Source: Cystobacter ferrugineus
GTDB lineage: Bacteria > Myxococcota > Myxococcia > Myxococcales > Myxococcaceae
Reading direction: 5' to 3'
NCBI RefSeq assembly: GCF_001887355.1
Contig: NZ_MPIN01000005.1
Span: 693,504 to 757,503 of the forward strand
DNA length: 64,000 bases
In this document: piece by piece, positions 1 through 8,783 of the stretch
Numbering within the stretch: position 1 is the stretch's first letter
Layout of the letters: each line of letters opens with the position of its first letter
Made by a program: the position numbers and the translations under genes
Notes under the pieces: model-generated
What the model was told of the DNA's origin: nothing
The model's database searches: none
What the model saw: only the letters and a program-made list of their open reading frames with translations

Positions 1-308
1 ACCGGAAAGGTGCCGAGGCTGAACCGGGGCGCCCAGCGGCCCTTGCCGACGAGCTGGTCGAACGCCGCGTGAAGCACGGGCGTGTTCACCGCTTGGGCGA
101 AGGGCGCTTGTGCGTAGCCCCCGAGCCGAATGACGGGCCGGGTCCACGTCGAGGGCGCGTTGGGATCGCAGCCGGTCTCCCGCCACAGGATGGCGAGACC
201 TTCCTCCGCGAGCTCGCGTGGGAAGGCCTCGTCGATCCGCACGAAGCCCTCCCGGATGAACTGCTCGACCTGGGCATCACTGAGTCTGGAGGAGGTCGTC
301 ACGGCCAT
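1..308 (-). CDS. Phytanoyl-CoA dioxygenase (PhyH)-like protein, N-terminal part only
   Basis: Reads from an ATG at 308 down to the window edge, so only about the first 102 residues are present. The N-terminus has a helix followed by EGFVRIDEAFP, the usual opening of PhyH-type Fe(II)/2-oxoglutarate dioxygenases, in which a 'dGf.vi...' strand precedes the jelly-roll. The Fe-binding His-x-Asp and distal His lie in the missing part, so activity cannot be judged. The start sits 21 nt after the stop of the L,D-transpeptidase gene on the same strand, suggesting co-transcription. The family call is an inference from the N-terminal pattern; the substrate is unknown. Confidence 0.55.
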   Translation of the reverse strand, partial: MAVTTSSRLSDAQVEQFIREGFVRIDEAFPRELAEEGLAILWRETGCDPNAPSTWTRPVIRLGGYAQAPFAQAVNTPVLHAAFDQLVGKGRWAPRFSLGTFP

Positions 309-329
309 GGTCCCCTTTGTGGACAGAGG

Positions 330-1205
330 CTACTTGCGCGAGGCCACCGCGCCGGAGAGGTCGGGCGGAGCAGCGGGCGGGGTCCCCAGGTTCGGATCGA
401 TGATGCTGTCGACGATGGCCACCATGTCACCCACCTTCAGCGCATCGGCGAGGACGATGATGTCGGCGTTGTCGTGGCGGACGCACCCGTGCGAGACATC
501 CTCCCCGAGGTCGGCGGGAGCGCTGGTGCCATGGAGCTCCTCACCCGAGCGCGAGCCATCGGCCCACGAGAGGTCGATGATGCGAGGCCCGAAGACGGGG
601 CCACCCCACAGCTTCTTGCCGAGGTCGCGCGACTGCGCCTCGTTGAGCTTGCCCGTCACCTTCTTCAAACCAGGGTCCGTCCGGGTGGTGCCCGTGCCCA
701 CGGCGTTGCCGAAGATGGACTGGAGCTGGCCCTGGACGTCGAAGAGGAAGGTGCGGTGCTCGTCCTTCACCACCACCACGCGCACGGACGTGCCCTTGTA
801 CCGAGGCGGGGGCAGGTGCTGCGTCTGGCCGCGCTGACCCGGAGCCGGGGCGAGCGCATCCAGGGCGCGCAGGGTGGCGGCATCCACGGTGCCGGTGGGC
901 CGCACCTCGGGAAAGGCCGAGCGGGCATGCACCTGGAAGTTGCTCACGGCCTTGGCCGACTGCGCGCCAAAGATGCCATCCGCGCCGCCCCCGGGGACGC
1001 TGAAGCCCATGTCGAGAAGGGCCTGCTGCACGGCGCGCACGCCCGCCCCCTTCGAGCCCTTCGCGAGCGGCGTCTGGCCGGTGAGCACCCCCGCCAGCTC
1101 CGGCAGGGCGGCGAAGCGCGCGTTGCGCAAGGGGGCCTGACCTCCGGCACCAGCGGTGGGCGCGGCAGCGGAGGGAGTCGAGGAGCCAGCGGAGTCAGTG
1201 GTCAT
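330..1205 (-). CDS. L,D-transpeptidase with peptidoglycan-binding domain
   Basis: 291 residues. An Ala/Pro-rich N-terminus is followed by a PG_binding_1 type repeat (about 50-115, with LAKGSKGAGVRAVQQAL and the typical DGIFGAQSAKAV) and a YkuD catalytic domain (about 140-265). The catalytic signature is complete: His225 in HGTSAP and Cys241 in SHGCVR. YkuD enzymes form 3-3 cross-links in peptidoglycan or attach proteins to it through a Cys thioester acyl-enzyme. No clear signal peptide is visible at this start, which is odd for a periplasmic enzyme, so export may depend on another start or route. The PhyH-like gene follows 21 nt downstream. Confidence 0.88.
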   Translation of the reverse strand: MTTDSAGSSTPSAAAPTAGAGGQAPLRNARFAALPELAGVLTGQTPLAKGSKGAGVRAVQQALLDMGFSVPGGGADGIFGAQSAKAVSNFQVHARSAFPEVRPTGTVDAATLRALDALAPAPGQRGQTQHLPPPRYKGTSVRVVVVKDEHRTFLFDVQGQLQSIFGNAVGTGTTRTDPGLKKVTGKLNEAQSRDLGKKLWGGPVFGPRIIDLSWADGSRSGEELHGTSAPADLGEDVSHGCVRHDNADIIVLADALKVGDMVAIVDSIIDPNLGTPPAAPPDLSGAVASRK

Positions 1206-1328
1206 GGAGCACCCGGTTCAGAAGTGAGTGGATGCCCCCGAGCCTAGACCAGATGGGTCCCTCCCCTTCTCTTCTTCGCGCGCTCCGGATAGCAGGAGCC
1301 ACGACATGACTCGACCTGGAGAGCCCGA

Positions 1329-1862
1329 ATGAGTGGGGAAATCTGTTTCCTGGATGCCACCGAAGCAGCGTCCCATCTGGACGCCCTGGTGGAATTGCTC
1401 CGGGACTCCGTGAACAGTGGGGCCTCGGTGGGCTTCCTGCCGCCACTGGAGGCGGCGGAGGCTCGCGCCTATTGGGAGGGCGTGGTGCTGGAACTGGCCT
1501 CGCCCTCGCGCGGCCTGGCCGTGGCCCGGGTGGACGGCCGGATCGTCGGCACGGCCCAACTGGCGGAGGCGGACAAGGCCAACGCCCGCCATCGGGCGGA
1601 GGTGTCCAAGGTGTTGGTCCACTCGAGCGTCCGCCGTCAGGGGCTCGGGGCCGCGCTCATGCGGGCCCTGGAGGCTCGCGCCCGGGAGCGCGGCAAGAGC
1701 ACCCTGGTGCTGGACACCCGGGAAGGCGACCCCTCCGAGCGGCTCTACCAGTCCCTGGGTTGGATTCGGGCGGGAGTGATTCCACGGTACGCCCAGAGCG
1801 CCGATGGCGCCCTGCACGGCACGGTCCTCTATTACAAGCTGCTCGACGAAACGGGACGCTAG
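1329..1862 (+). CDS. GNAT family N-acetyltransferase
   Basis: 177 residues, the usual size for a single-domain GNAT enzyme. The acetyl-CoA pyrophosphate loop is visible as RRQGLGAALM (motif A, about residues 100-109), preceded by the beta-4 strand VSKVLVHSSV. The C-terminal strand LYQSLGWIRAGVIPRYA is typical of motif B, where family members write 'Y..lGF...g.ip.ya'. It would transfer an acetyl group from acetyl-CoA to a small amine or peptide; the acceptor cannot be predicted. It converges on the giant kinase gene, whose stop lies about 50 nt downstream. Confidence 0.88.
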   Translation: MSGEICFLDATEAASHLDALVELLRDSVNSGASVGFLPPLEAAEARAYWEGVVLELASPSRGLAVARVDGRIVGTAQLAEADKANARHRAEVSKVLVHSSVRRQGLGAALMRALEARARERGKSTLVLDTREGDPSERLYQSLGWIRAGVIPRYAQSADGALHGTVLYYKLLDETGR

Positions 1863-1912
1863 TTTCGATTCCCTTGGTCCTGCGTGGAGACGAGGCCCGC
1901 GGGCGTTGACGG

Positions 1913-4900
1913 CTACGACCGGACCAGGTCGAGCGGAAGCTCCAACGTGGTCACGGCCCCCCGCCCTGGTCCCTCGCTCTCGATGCTCAGGCGGCCATTG
2001 AGGAGCTGGGCCGCCAGCGCGCTGGAGTGCAGTCCGAAGCCGTGGCCGTCCTTGCGCGTGGTGAAGCCGTGGGAGAACAGCTTGTCCTTCACCTCGGGGG
2101 CAATGCCCACGCCATCATCCACCACCTGGAGGCGGGCCATCGCTCCCTCCGCCGTCAGCCTCACCCACAGGTTGCGCTGGCCCTCGGGCTTCGGGTCCAA
2201 CGCCTGCTTGGCGTTGCTGATGAGGTTGATGAGGATCTGCAGCACCTTGTGCTTGTCCGCCCTCACCCGTGGCACCGGCGACAGCTCCCGGTGCACGGAG
2301 ACGCCATGGCGCTGCAAGGACTCCATCTGGATGCGCAGCGCGTCGTCGATGAGCTGAGGCAGATCGCACGCCTCCGTCATCAGCGAACGCTTCGCATACG
2401 TCTGTTGCACCTGGACGATGGCGCGGATGTGCTCGATGTGCCGGTTCATCGCATCCAGGTCCTCCATCAAGCGCATCTGCTCCTTCATCAACTCCTCTCC
2501 CAGTGCCGCCATGTAGTCCGGCAGGTGTCTGCCCCGGGGGCTGTGGGTGAGGAAGTCCACCAGGCTGCCGCGCTGCTCCAGGAGGAGCGCCGCGGCCTGC
2601 TTCACGCGGCCCACGCGCAGCGAGCCCACCGCCTTGCGCATCACCTCGAGGTTGACGACGGCGCTGGTGAGCACGTTGCCCACGTTGTGCAACACGTTGG
2701 AGGCCACCTCCGCCATGCCCACCTCGCGCGCCGTATCCACCAGCCGGGCCTGGGCCTGCTGGAGCTCGCACGTGCGCGCCTCCACCCGCTGCTCCAGCTC
2801 TTCATTCGCCCGGCGCAGCTCCGTCCTGGCGCGTTGGACGTCCTCGTAGAGCCGGGCGTTCTCGATGGAGATGGCCGCCTGGGAGGCCAGGTGTCCCAGC
2901 AGCACCAGCCGCACCGGGCTGAAGGCATTGGCCGCCAGGTTGTTCTCCAGGTACAGCACTCCGCAGAACTGCTCCTGCCGCAACAGGGGCAGACACAGCA
3001 CCGACCGCGCTCCGCTGTGCACCAGGTAGGTGTCGGAATAGAAGGGGTGTGGCTTGGAGGCATCGCCGATGAGCACGTGCTCCCGGGTGCGCCGCACGTA
3101 GGAGAGCAGCGCCCAGGGCAGCGCGGAGGCCGTCCCCTCCGACGGAGCATCGGAGGTGGCCGCCACCGACAGTGAGTCCCCTTCGGGTAGCAACAGCGCG
3201 CCTCGCTGGGCGCCCGCGTTCTCGATGGCCGCGTGCAGCAGTGTCTTCACCAGACGATCCAGCTCGATTTCACTGGAGACGGCCTGCTGGGCCTTGACGA
3301 GCGTGAGCGCGTCGATCCGGGTCGACTCCGTACTGCTGGTGGTCAGCGCTTCCTCGACGTTCGCCGAGGCGGCGAGGTGGGGCCACAGGGACTCCAGGTG
3401 CTGCACCTTGCCCTGGGCGCCCCACTGCCGGTAGGCCGCGCGGGCCTCGCGCGCGAAGGCATGGGCGACGATGGGGGCGCGCCGCGTGCGCCAGTAGTTC
3501 GCGGCGAGCTCGCTGGCCAGTCCCACGTACTGGGTGGCCCCGTTCTCTCTCGCCGATTGGATGGCTTCCTCGTAGGCGCGTGTCGCCTCGTCCGGCCGTC
3601 CCTCGAGACGGGCCAGCTCCGCGGAGACCAGTTGCTCGAGCGCGTGGAAGCTCTCGGGGCAATGCGCCGCCCACTCCGCGAGTTGCCGCTGGTGGCCCTG
3701 GATGGACTCGAGCCACCGCCGCCGCTCCTCGGGCCCTGCCTCCTCGAAGCACGCGGCCAGGGACAGGGCGCGGTAGAGGTGGAACTCGCGGAAGTAGAGG
3801 ATGCCATTGTTGGCCCGCAGGAGCTCGGCCGCCTTGTCCCCGGCTCTGCGGGCTTCCGCGAAGTCGCCGCACATGAAACGCGACTGGAGCCTGGTGATCC
3901 AGAAGACACGCGTGCTTCTCCTGGCGACGGTCGGAAGCTGGGCCTCGAAGGCCTGCTCATCGAAGCCATCCCCATTGAGCGTGCCGAACGAGAGGGAGTA
4001 CCCGCGCAGCTGCTGCACGTAGCGTTGATTGAGGAGGAGCGACTCGTGGGGATCCAGGAAGCCCGTCTTGATCAAGAACTCGCCGCGCACGAGCGCTTCC
4101 TGGTAGACCTCTTCCAGGTTGTGACCCATGGCCAGGCGGTTGAGGGCGATGTCCAGACTGCAGTAGGCGGCGGCGGAGATGTTCCCCACCTGAAGCGCGT
4201 GGTGGAGACCGCTGAGGACGAGTTCTTGCGCCTTGGGGAGGGGCTGGTTCCAGTAGCTGATGAATTGCGAGCTGAGGAGGACATCCGGCCGGACGAAGGC
4301 CAGACTGTACCGCTCGACGAGTTCCTGGGCGAGCCTCGTGAAGGCAAGGCCTTCCCGGTAGCGTTTGAACAACGAGCCGGTGATGACACCAAACCAGCTA
4401 TACCCGAGCACGGCGGCATCCACGAGGCCGTGGCGGAGGGAGAGCGAGACCATCCGGCTCAGGAGGACGATGAGCAGGTGGGGGTTGGTGGAGAACGTGG
4501 AATTGAAGAGTTTGAAGAGGGCACGGATGACCAGCTTCATGTCCGGGTCGGCCATGAGTGGCAGGTCGACGAGGCTCGCGATGGGACGCGCCCCCAGCAG
4601 GGCCCAGACCTCCTCATGAGCGGCCACCGCCTCCTCCCAGGTAGGGTTGCGCGGAAGCGGCATGCCCAGCAACGCCAGGCACTCCAACATGCAGAGGATG
4701 CCTTCCTGACGCTCGACCAAGGCGAAGTGGACGTCGTGCTTCAATCCGTAGACGGCCTCGATGTCCGAACGGGTGCGCACCCGGGGAAGGAGCTCCTCCA
4801 CCAGACGGCGCGCCTCGGCGATGTTGCCGCTCATGAACTCACAACGCGCCCGGGAGAGCTTCAGCTCGAAGGCCAGCGCGGGGTCCGTCTCCCAGGGGTC

Positions 4901-7189
4901 TCCCGGAATGAGCGGGAAGGCCACCGTGAAACAGGTGATGGCGGGGCGGAGTGCGACCGCGGCCATGGCCTTGCCACCCACCTCGGCGTTCAGCCGCGCG
5001 AGCTGGTGGCGCTCCGTGGCGTCCTCGATGAACTCCATTCCGGCATTGAGCTGGCTCACCACCTCGAAGAGAGGCTCACGCGTCTCGTCCTGGGACAGAC
5101 GCTCGAGCAGCAAACGGCCGATGCGCAGGTGGACGGCCTTGCGCTCCGACTCGGAGAGGAGGGAGTGGGCCGCCTGCTGGATGCGGTCATGCAGGAAGCG
5201 GTACTGCTCCGCGCCCGTGCGCACCAGCAGTCCCTCCTGGAGCGCGGGCTCGAGCCCCTGTTCCACCTCATCCAGGGACGCGAGGAAGCCCAGCATCTGG
5301 GGGGAGAAGACGCTGCCCACACACGCCGCCAGCCGCAACAGGTGCTGCGTGTCCGGGGGCAACTGGCGCAGCTTGCCCACCATGAAGTCGACGATGTTCT
5401 CCGAGTAGTCGCGGGTCCGCACCTCCTTCGCGTCCCAATGCCAGCCGGCGCCGGGCACCCGCACCAACAGGCCATCCTGATGGAGCGCCACCAGCAATTG
5501 CAGCAGGAAGAAGGGGTTGCCCCCCGTCTTCTCGTGCACCAGCGCCGAGAGGGGCACGACCACCTCCCTCCCCGCTCCCGGCAGCGTGTCGGCCACCAGG
5601 TGCTCCACCTGCGCCACGCTCAGCGGCTCCAGGCGGAGGTCCGCCATTCGCGCCCCCTCCTTGCGCGCCTCCTCCAACACCTGCCTCAGCGGGTGCGAGG
5701 CGCTCACCTCGTTGTCCCGGTAGGCGCCAATCCATAGCACCGGAGGGGTCTCCGGATGGGAGAGCAATTGGGCGAGCAATTGCAGACTGGCCAGGTCCGC
5801 CCACTGCAAGTCATCCAGGAACACCACCAGGGGCTGCGTCGGGGTGGCGAACACCGAGATGAATTGGCGGACCACCCGGTAGAAGCGGCGCTGGGCCTCG
5901 TTCGGGGGCACCTGCCGGAGCGCGGGCTGGGGACCCACCAGCACCTCCAGTTGGGGCACCAGGTCCACGAGCAACTGGCCGTGGCCCTCCCAGGCCTCGT
6001 TCACCTGCTGGCGCCACCGGGCAATCTCCTCTTCGCTCCCCGCGAGCAACTGCTGCACCAGCCCGCGGAGCGTCTGCGCCAGGGTGGTATACGGGAGGTC
6101 CCGCTGGAACTGGTCGAACTTGCCACTCAAGAAGAAGCCGCGGCGCTCGACCACGGGCTTGTGCAGCTCGTTCACCACCGAGGACTTGCCAATGCCCGAG
6201 TAGCCGCTGACGAGGAACAGCTCCGGCCTTCCCGTGCGCGTCACCCGCTCGAAGCCCTCGAGCAGGGTGGCCACCTGGGCCTCGCGGCCGTAAAGCCGTT
6301 GCGGCAATTGGAACCGGTCGGGCCGGTCCTGGGTGCCCAGCACGAACACTTCGCGCGGGTTCTGGCTCAACGCCTCGCGGCACCGCTCCAGGTCCGCCTT
6401 GAGTCCCTCGGTGCTCTGGTAGCGCTCCTCGGCCGTCTTCGCCAACAGCTTGAGGACGAGGGCGGACAGCGCCGGGGGCACTTGCGGATTCAGCTCGTGC
6501 GGAGGCCTGGGCTCCTGCGCCATATGGGCGTGAAACCACTCGAGCGCGTCTTTTCCCTGGAAGGGACGCTGCCCCGTGAGCAGCTCGTAGAAGGTGACGC
6601 CCAGCGAGTAGAAGTCCGTGCGGTAGTCCACCGCCCGGTTCATCCGCCCCGTCTGCTCCGGCGACATGTACGCCAGCGTGCCTTCAATCAAGTGCGTCGG
6701 CGCCGCGTCCAGGTACTCCACCTTCTGCAGCGTGGCCACGCCGAAGTCGATGAGCCGCGCTTCTCCCGACGGCTCCAGGATGATGTTGGAGGGCTTGATG
6801 TCCTTGTGGATGACGTTGCGGCAGTGCACCTCCCCCAGGGTGGACACCAGCGACAGGGCCAGATTCAGGAACTGGGACAGCTCCAGGGGTTGTCCCGTCG
6901 ACGTGGTCTCGGACAGGGTCTGACCCTGCACCCGCTCCAGCAGCAGCACGGGCCGCTCGCCGAGCCGCTCGCAGGCGTAGGGCCTGGCCACGCCCCGCAC
7001 GTCCCGCAGCCGTTGCAGGATGCCGAATTCCCGCCGGTACCGCTCGCCCTCCAGGCGACCCGGGGAAGCCACCATGGGGGTCTTGATGATGACGGGCAGG
7101 CCGTCGGCCTCACGTACCGCCTGGAACAGCGCGTTCGAGCCCATGGCCCGGAGGATGCCGAGAACCCTGTACCCTGGAATATCCAACAT
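1913..7189 (-). CDS. Giant hybrid Ser/Thr kinase - AAA ATPase - GAF - histidine kinase
   Basis: 1758 residues from an ATG at 7189; an in-frame ATG at 7225 would add 12 residues, and neither has a convincing ribosome binding site. Domain order: Hanks-type kinase (about 5-270) with HKD instead of HRD in the catalytic loop (IHKDIKPSN), then DFG and SPEQ; AAA_16-type ATPase with Walker A GYSGIGKSS (about 329-336) and Walker B VVFLDDLQWAD; a long helical TPR-like middle (about 600-1290); a GAF domain (about 1320-1480); and a C-terminal histidine kinase with VLHNVGNVL (H box), NLISNAKQA (N box) and DDGVGIA/GHGFGLH (G boxes). Phosphorylation could run on Ser/Thr, His or both. The architecture is known from myxobacteria and cyanobacteria. 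No partner response regulator is adjacent. Confidence 0.9.
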   Translation of the reverse strand: MLDIPGYRVLGILRAMGSNALFQAVREADGLPVIIKTPMVASPGRLEGERYRREFGILQRLRDVRGVARPYACERLGERPVLLLERVQGQTLSETTSTGQPLELSQFLNLALSLVSTLGEVHCRNVIHKDIKPSNIILEPSGEARLIDFGVATLQKVEYLDAAPTHLIEGTLAYMSPEQTGRMNRAVDYRTDFYSLGVTFYELLTGQRPFQGKDALEWFHAHMAQEPRPPHELNPQVPPALSALVLKLLAKTAEERYQSTEGLKADLERCREALSQNPREVFVLGTQDRPDRFQLPQRLYGREAQVATLLEGFERVTRTGRPELFLVSGYSGIGKSSVVNELHKPVVERRGFFLSGKFDQFQRDLPYTTLAQTLRGLVQQLLAGSEEEIARWRQQVNEAWEGHGQLLVDLVPQLEVLVGPQPALRQVPPNEAQRRFYRVVRQFISVFATPTQPLVVFLDDLQWADLASLQLLAQLLSHPETPPVLWIGAYRDNEVSASHPLRQVLEEARKEGARMADLRLEPLSVAQVEHLVADTLPGAGREVVVPLSALVHEKTGGNPFFLLQLLVALHQDGLLVRVPGAGWHWDAKEVRTRDYSENIVDFMVGKLRQLPPDTQHLLRLAACVGSVFSPQMLGFLASLDEVEQGLEPALQEGLLVRTGAEQYRFLHDRIQQAAHSLLSESERKAVHLRIGRLLLERLSQDETREPLFEVVSQLNAGMEFIEDATERHQLARLNAEVGGKAMAAVALRPAITCFTVAFPLIPGDPWETDPALAFELKLSRARCEFMSGNIAEARRLVEELLPRVRTRSDIEAVYGLKHDVHFALVERQEGILCMLECLALLGMPLPRNPTWEEAVAAHEEVWALLGARPIASLVDLPLMADPDMKLVIRALFKLFNSTFSTNPHLLIVLLSRMVSLSLRHGLVDAAVLGYSWFGVITGSLFKRYREGLAFTRLAQELVERYSLAFVRPDVLLSSQFISYWNQPLPKAQELVLSGLHHALQVGNISAAAYCSLDIALNRLAMGHNLEEVYQEALVRGEFLIKTGFLDPHESLLLNQRYVQQLRGYSLSFGTLNGDGFDEQAFEAQLPTVARRSTRVFWITRLQSRFMCGDFAEARRAGDKAAELLRANNGILYFREFHLYRALSLAACFEEAGPEERRRWLESIQGHQRQLAEWAAHCPESFHALEQLVSAELARLEGRPDEATRAYEEAIQSARENGATQYVGLASELAANYWRTRRAPIVAHAFAREARAAYRQWGAQGKVQHLESLWPHLAASANVEEALTTSSTESTRIDALTLVKAQQAVSSEIELDRLVKTLLHAAIENAGAQRGALLLPEGDSLSVAATSDAPSEGTASALPWALLSYVRRTREHVLIGDASKPHPFYSDTYLVHSGARSVLCLPLLRQEQFCGVLYLENNLAANAFSPVRLVLLGHLASQAAISIENARLYEDVQRARTELRRANEELEQRVEARTCELQQAQARLVDTAREVGMAEVASNVLHNVGNVLTSAVVNLEVMRKAVGSLRVGRVKQAAALLLEQRGSLVDFLTHSPRGRHLPDYMAALGEELMKEQMRLMEDLDAMNRHIEHIRAIVQVQQTYAKRSLMTEACDLPQLIDDALRIQMESLQRHGVSVHRELSPVPRVRADKHKVLQILINLISNAKQALDPKPEGQRNLWVRLTAEGAMARLQVVDDGVGIAPEVKDKLFSHGFTTRKDGHGFGLHSSALAAQLLNGRLSIESEGPGRGAVTTLELPLDLVRS

Positions 7190-7441
7190 GAAGGAGCACA
7201 CCCATTGGCGAGACCCTGTCCCCATGACGTCGTCGCGCCAGCACGCCCACCCAACTTACAGGCCTTCGGGTGGAAACAGGGTGTTCGTCCCGCTTATTCG
7301 GCGCTACCGAAATCCAAGTGCTCGAGACGCTCATGCCACACGCGGGGTGTTGCCATCCCGCGTGGCGCCGCGCATTCCCAACCAGAGGCTTGTAGAATCG
7401 GCATCCGCTGTCAGTGAACCGGAGGCGCCCGAGGTGGTGAG

Positions 7442-8290
7442 ATGAAATACGCGGAGCCGGAGACCGTGGAAGAAGGAATCTCCCTGCTGGCGGCCACGGA
7501 GGGTGCGCGCTGCCTGGCGGGAGGGGTCTCGCTGGTGGCGATGATGCACGCGGGCCAGCTCGCGCCCGAGATGCTCGTGAGCCTGCACCGGATTCAAGAG
7601 CTGTCGGCCATCACGGAGAACGGAGAGGGTCTCTGGCTGGGCGCCATGGTGCGTCATCGGACCGTGGCGGCCGACACGCGCCTGGGTGGGGCCCTGGAGG
7701 TGGTGCGCGGCGCCGCGGAGCAGCTCGCGCATCCAGCCATCCGCAACATGGCCACGATCGGTGGCTCGGTGGCGCTCGCCGATCCCTGCACGGATCTCCC
7801 CGGAGCCCTCGTCGCGGCCTCGGCCCGGGTGGAGATCGCCGGACCCGGTGGCCGGCGGCTCATTCCCGTCGAGCAGCTCTTCGTGGACCGCTTCCGGACC
7901 TGTCTGGCTCGCGGCGAGCTCGTCACGCGGCTCTTCCTTCCCCGGGGCACCCGAGGCGCCGTGGGACACCATCTGCGCTTCAGCCGGGTCTCGGGCGACT
8001 ACCCCACCGTGTCCATCTCGTTGGTCCTCGCCATGAGGGGAGACACGTGCCAGGAGGCGCGCGTGGCCGTGGGCTCGTGTGGGCCCGTTCCGCTCCACCT
8101 GACCGAGGCCGATCAACGGCTCGTGGGGACCCGGCTCGGCGAGCTGGAGGTGGCCGAGGCGGGACGGCTGTTGGCCCAGGCCGCCGCGCCCATCGATGAC
8201 GTTCGTGGCTCGGCCGAGTACCGGCGCCTGCTCATCCCTCGCCTGCTCGGCCGCGCCCTGTCCCTCGCCCGGGAGCACACCCATGGCTGA
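7442..8290 (+). CDS. Molybdenum hydroxylase FAD-binding (medium) subunit
   Basis: 282 residues, the standard size for the CoxM/XdhB-type FAD subunit. The FAD-binding signature is present: [12 protein letters not shown] near residue 25 (family form 'aGGt.l...m'), and [20 protein letters not shown] near 100, the second flavin loop. It passes electrons from the iron-sulfur subunit to FAD and then to NAD or another acceptor. It is the first gene of a three-gene operon and overlaps the 2Fe-2S gene by 8 nt. The divergent region upstream (7190-7441) separates it from the giant kinase. The substrate class (purine, aldehyde, CO or aromatic N-heterocycle) cannot be set from this subunit. Confidence 0.92.
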   Translation: MKYAEPETVEEGISLLAATEGARCLAGGVSLVAMMHAGQLAPEMLVSLHRIQELSAITENGEGLWLGAMVRHRTVAADTRLGGALEVVRGAAEQLAHPAIRNMATIGGSVALADPCTDLPGALVAASARVEIAGPGGRRLIPVEQLFVDRFRTCLARGELVTRLFLPRGTRGAVGHHLRFSRVSGDYPTVSISLVLAMRGDTCQEARVAVGSCGPVPLHLTEADQRLVGTRLGELEVAEAGRLLAQAAAPIDDVRGSAEYRRLLIPRLLGRALSLAREHTHG

Positions 8291-8783
8291 CGAGATTCCC
8301 CTCTCCCTCATGATCAACGGAACGACCCGCGCGCTCACCGTCGCCCCGGAACGAACCCTGCTGGACGTGCTGCGCGAGGATCTTCGCGCGACCGGCACCC
8401 GGCGCGGCTGCGATCAGGGAAGTTGCGGGGCCTGCATGGTCCTGGTGGACGGCGAGCCCGTGTTCTCCTGTCTGTCCCTGGCCGTGACACTGCGCGGCCG
8501 GGCGATCACCACGATCGAGGGGGTGGATGCCGGCGGAGAGCTCCATCCGGTACAGCGGGCCCTGGTCGAGCATGGCGCGGTGCAGTGCGGCTTCTGCATG
8601 TCCGGCATCGTCCTCACCGCCAAGGCGCTGCTCGAGCGCAACCCCCACCCCACCGTCGAGGAGATCCGCCACGCGCTCGGCAGCAACGTCTGCCGGTGCT
8701 CGGGGTACGTCAAGGTCGTGGAGGCGATCGCCTCGCTGGGCAAGAGGCCGGGCGAGAAGGCATCCTCGGAGGAACGGTCATGA
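8283..8783 (+). CDS. Molybdenum hydroxylase 2Fe-2S (small) subunit
   Basis: 166 residues, typical for the CoxS/IorA-type small subunit. All eight cluster cysteines are present: the plant-ferredoxin cluster Cys43, Cys48, Cys51 and Cys63 (CDQGSCGAC...SC) and the alpha-helical cluster Cys102, Cys105, Cys137 and Cys139 (CGFC...CRC). The start ATG at 8283 lies inside the end of the FAD-subunit gene, and the stop overlaps the large-subunit ATG by 4 nt (ATGA), so translational coupling across the operon is likely. It carries electrons from the molybdenum centre to FAD. Confidence 0.95.
   Translation: MADEIPLSLMINGTTRALTVAPERTLLDVLREDLRATGTRRGCDQGSCGACMVLVDGEPVFSCLSLAVTLRGRAITTIEGVDAGGELHPVQRALVEHGAVQCGFCMSGIVLTAKALLERNPHPTVEEIRHALGSNVCRCSGYVKVVEAIASLGKRPGEKASSEERS

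Noticed and set aside
3233..5737. 834-residue open frame on the plus strand inside the giant kinase gene
   Set aside because: Antisense shadow caused by GC-rich third positions; composition is His/Gln/Arg/Glu-rich without motifs.
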